A program made the translations under genes and the position numbers. Positions 60,978 to 64,000 of a stretch of 64,000 nt of DNA are shown one piece after another. The DNA comes from Heliocidaris erythrogramma (Eukaryota > Echinodermata > Echinoidea > Camarodonta > Echinometridae), in contig CM046855.1 of assembly GCA_025617745.1 (NCBI GenBank), forward strand, positions 17,019,880 to 17,083,879. The letters run 5' to 3'. Under the pieces are notes generated by a model. It did not search any database, was not told where the DNA came from, and saw only the letters and a list, made by a program, of their open reading frames with translations. The first letter of the stretch is position 1; every line of letters starts with the position of its first letter.

Positions 60978-62665
60978 CAATGGGACATAAATGCTGTAGA
61001 CAACTTCAAAACATAATTTTCTGAAAGAAAATATTTTGTTTGATAGTTTCTCTCTTGGCTACATTTGTTCATTGCCTTAGCCAAAGCAGTATTCAATAGT
61101 ACCTTCAAAGAAAATTAATTGAACAGGCAGCTTGCCAGTGTGATTACAAATTACCTCAATTCTAAATTGTAATGATATGATTTTTTTTTAATGAAATGGC
61201 TTTTGAATACACCTTTTCAAATCAGTGATGTGGAGCTTCAGTGAGTTTGTTTTATATTAGTAAAGAAAATTGTTTTAATTGCAGATGTACCCACCAGTAC
61301 TAGTTTCATTTATAGATTGATTGATGATTGTAAATACTCCTCACTGTCAATACTCTCATTAACCTATTGCTTACTATGACTGGATGCTTCCTGTATTAAG
61401 CCTATAGGAATTAAATAATTCAGTAGTCAACGGGTTCAGAGAGATTCTATCATTCAAGAAAGATGCATATGGAAGATGAGCATTGCTCAAAGAATTATTT
61501 TGGAATGAAAATAAAAGACCTAATTTTACAGCCTTTATCAGGATTGTGTTAGTATTGTATTAAAAAATAGTCACTGCCCCTAGATGTATAACATGGGCAT
61601 TATTACCTTAGACCCAAGTATATCTGCTCATCAAATAATATTAATTAATGTTGCAATTGCAGTAAAAGTCATATGTTTTTTCTGTTGTAATTTTGCATCT
61701 GAGTTGCTGTATACTGTGATCATTTGTATTAAGCCCCTTGATATTTTTAAGCACTTCAATCAACAACTCATTATTCTGAATCAAAGTGCTAATAGTCACT
61801 TTTAAAGAGCATCCAAGATGTTGTATTTTAAATGACTTGATTCTTTTGTGCCTGGATTCTCATCCAAGTTGAATATTAATATTGACATACATGTATAATT
61901 GTATGAACACTTTTAGATTGCAAGAAGAGGGTTTGATTTATGACATGTTTCTGAGAATATCATGACTTGTGATTCTAATGGTTAGTATTTCATAGTATTT
62001 TTTAAATTCATTAGTGGGCAAGTCCTAGGTATGTCCCATACATTACCAAGTATTATGGAATTGTATTATGGATCTTAAACATGGATTGACATTATAAATA
62101 CCATTTTACTTCACATTTTGCCTGACCCAAGCTCTACTAGGGTTATCAGCTTGATAAAAATACACTAAAATCATAGATGTGGTCAGTTACGTGTGAGACA
62201 ACATAGCTTGGACTTGCCATAGTAGGAAAGCCACATCGGAATTAAGGAATCGATAGGAGTAGACCTGAAATGTATTTGTACAAATGTATAAAATCAAAGT
62301 TCATCATGCACTGAATTTTTTTTGTTTTTCGTATTGATTACGTTTGAATAAATCTCATACATGCATTCTCCAATGAAAAATGACTGGAAACACATTATTA
62401 TTAAAATGAATACTAACAATTGAAAGAAAGATTAGAAAGTGAAAGGGATATGTAACCAGAAATTTGTGTCTATAACTTGATTGTGATATATATAGAGAGA
62501 GAGAGGGGGGGGGGGGGGGGAGGCAGTGACAGAGACAGAGAGAGAGAGAGATACTTGGACGTGAGGGTAGGAGCACGAGGAAACGTGATATAAGTGCATA
62601 ATTATGAGTAAGAATGTCATAGAAGGACATGCAGCTTCAACTCTTTACCCCCCATCCTCTGTCAT

Positions 62666-62708
<43 letters not shown>

Positions 62709-63585
62709 ATGCTCTCAACACTCTCTCCCCCACTCTCAATATCGATCTATCTGTCTGTCTCTTTAATCCATTTAGTCAGAAGTTCAGTTTAATACTTTGT
62801 CTATTCAAATCTCTTTAACATTACTTTCACCATCATACAATTACCTTATCAATGAATTAACTTTAATTATTTTGCACTGAAATAAAAATCACAAAAGATA
62901 TCAGGCCTGGCAGAGGTCACTCTTCTTTAGGATTGCACTCGATTGGCATTCTGTATTACATTACGATGATTCATCTTATATCCTGAAAAAACCCACAAAT
63001 AAACAAGCTAAAATAACAAACATGTTATTTACTACAGGCAGTGGCGTAGCTACATGGGAGCACTATCCCCCCCCCCATCAAAAGGCGAAAGGGGGAGATT
63101 GGACACCCTTACGCACCTTCCCCTCACTCTATGGCCTTGATCTCTCATTTCGTCAATCTCGTTTTAACGCCCCCCCCCCCCCCCCCGAAACCGATGCCCC
63201 TCAATACATGTTGCTTTAGCCACGATACACCGCGGTTCACAATCATTGATGATTAATCCAATGGAGCATATCGTACAATGTAAACATGAACCTTGAGGTC
63301 TGAGAATAAAGCCTAAGGGACCTTGCGTGATTTCACGAATATCGTATTCATATTCAGTCAGCTATGAAAAGCAACCTCCTAAAATAGGAGAAGCTGACTG
63401 CAAACAATAGTATACTTCCATCACGGATGCATTATGTTGAGATACAAAAAGATCACCCGTAAAAAGGTATATCGGTACAATGTACCCAATATTACGTGCA
63501 CGAAAGGTGGTTTAATTGAAGCAGAATTTCTTCCGTGTTAGCAGAGTATAGTTGCAGAAATACTAATATTTTATCTAGATCAACT
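60978..63585. other. region between the two GLO1 copies
   Basis: It contains the probable GLO1 polyadenylation signal (AATAAA 61510-61515), microsatellites at 62494-62703 and C runs near 63068-63075 and 63170-63186. The last few hundred bases must include the second copy's promoter, in which I see no TATA box. Confidence 0.4.
62494..62703. repeat. (AG)n, G-run and (CT)n microsatellites
   Basis: GA repeats with a 15-base G run at about 62506-62520, then GA repeats to 62550; after a gap, CT repeats at 62668-62703. The AG and CT tracts could pair with one another. Confidence 0.9.
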
Positions 63586-63660
63586 ATGGCAGAGCATGTG
63601 AATTCCTTACCGGTGGATCAGGTTAATAAGTACTGTTCAGCGCCTGATCCAGCTACAAAG
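63586..63660 (+). CDS. second glyoxalase I gene, first coding exon (partial gene)
   Basis: ATG opens a 25-codon frame, MAEHVNSLPVDQVNKYCSAP then DPATK, ending at a GTAATT donor in phase 0. Length, phase and sequence match GLO1 exon 1 at 54049-54123: 13 of 25 residues are identical, including NSLP and CSAPD, and the K before the junction is as in the human protein. The remaining exons lie beyond the window edge. This indicates a tandem, same-orientation duplicate whose protein has diverged. Whether it is active cannot be judged, because no zinc ligand is encoded here. Confidence 0.8.
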
Positions 63661-64000
63661 GTAATTTGATTAGATGTATTATGATTTAAATTACATAGTG
63701 CGAACTAATTGCTGTCGTATAGAACCACCTTTAGAGTATTTAGATAATGCAGAGTGTATTATTCTTCCAAATTAATTAGGTCTGTAGATAGACTTCAGAA
63801 TGCAAAGGCATTATCTTTAATTTCATTAGTTAATATGATTTAAAACAACTTATTGGGACTTATGTCCATTAAGTGCTTTTTCTACAATATTTGAAAAGGT
63901 AGTTTACTCGCATATATATAATTAACGCATCATATCATAATATCTTGAATTACCTCACAAAATGATATCCTTCTTCCTAGGAAAATCACTTTAATTATGA
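63661..64000 (+). other. start of intron 1 of the second GLO1 copy
   Basis: AT-rich sequence without recognisable exon up to the window edge. In the first copy, exon 2 comes about 1 kb after exon 1, so its absence here is expected. Confidence 0.6.

Noticed and set aside
62355-62792. Ser/Leu/Pro-rich ORFs on both strands
   Set aside because: They translate AG/CT and G/C runs.

Overview
The window is AT-rich animal genomic DNA: introns with GT-AG boundaries, C2H2, class A GPCR and glyoxalase genes, tRNA-derived SINEs, LINE fragments and many small inverted-repeat (MITE-like) elements. The style (frequent ACATGTA words, split six-exon GLO1, abundant TTAA-flanked MITEs, THAP-bearing transposon debris) suggests a marine invertebrate deuterostome, most likely an echinoderm such as a sea urchin. 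That is an inference from style, not a database match. Nothing bacterial, no CRISPR array, no rRNA and no convincing free-standing tRNA gene was seen.

Layout. 0-12 kb: two internal exons (249-359, 11627-11775, + strand) whose phases fit one another, from a large gene I cannot name. The 11.3 kb intron between them holds a degenerate tandem array that resembles the exon/intron junction itself, two SINEs, two further tandem arrays and two LINE fragments. 12-39 kb: no recognised exons. It carries a diverged 1.3 kb inverted repeat around a 4.7 kb spacer, several TTAA-flanked MITEs, a pogo-like MITE, and copies of a 76-bp hairpin family. 39.9-43.7 kb: a class A orphan GPCR with an intronless coding region. 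44-46.8 kb: a long pure hexanucleotide array and a MITE. 46.8-48.6 kb (- strand): a two-coding-exon zinc-finger protein with two C2H2 fingers plus a FAR1/FLYWCH-like Cys/His region. 50-53.4 kb: nested repeats, including a 1.7 kb TTAA-flanked element with a broken THAP domain (Kolobok-like) that contains two strong hairpins between three copies of a 7-bp word. 54.0-60.7 kb (+): a complete six-exon glyoxalase I gene (GLO1), 181 aa, all four zinc ligands present. 63.6 kb (+): the first coding exon of a second, diverged GLO1 copy whose remainder lies beyond the window.

The genes do not form an operon or obvious pathway; GLO1 and its downstream paralogue are the only functionally linked pair. The most unusual features are the exon-junction-like minisatellite, a perfect 28-bp-arm hairpin just downstream of the GLO1 stop codon, the hairpin-riddled THAP element, the 1.3 kb inverted repeat and the tandem GLO1 copy.
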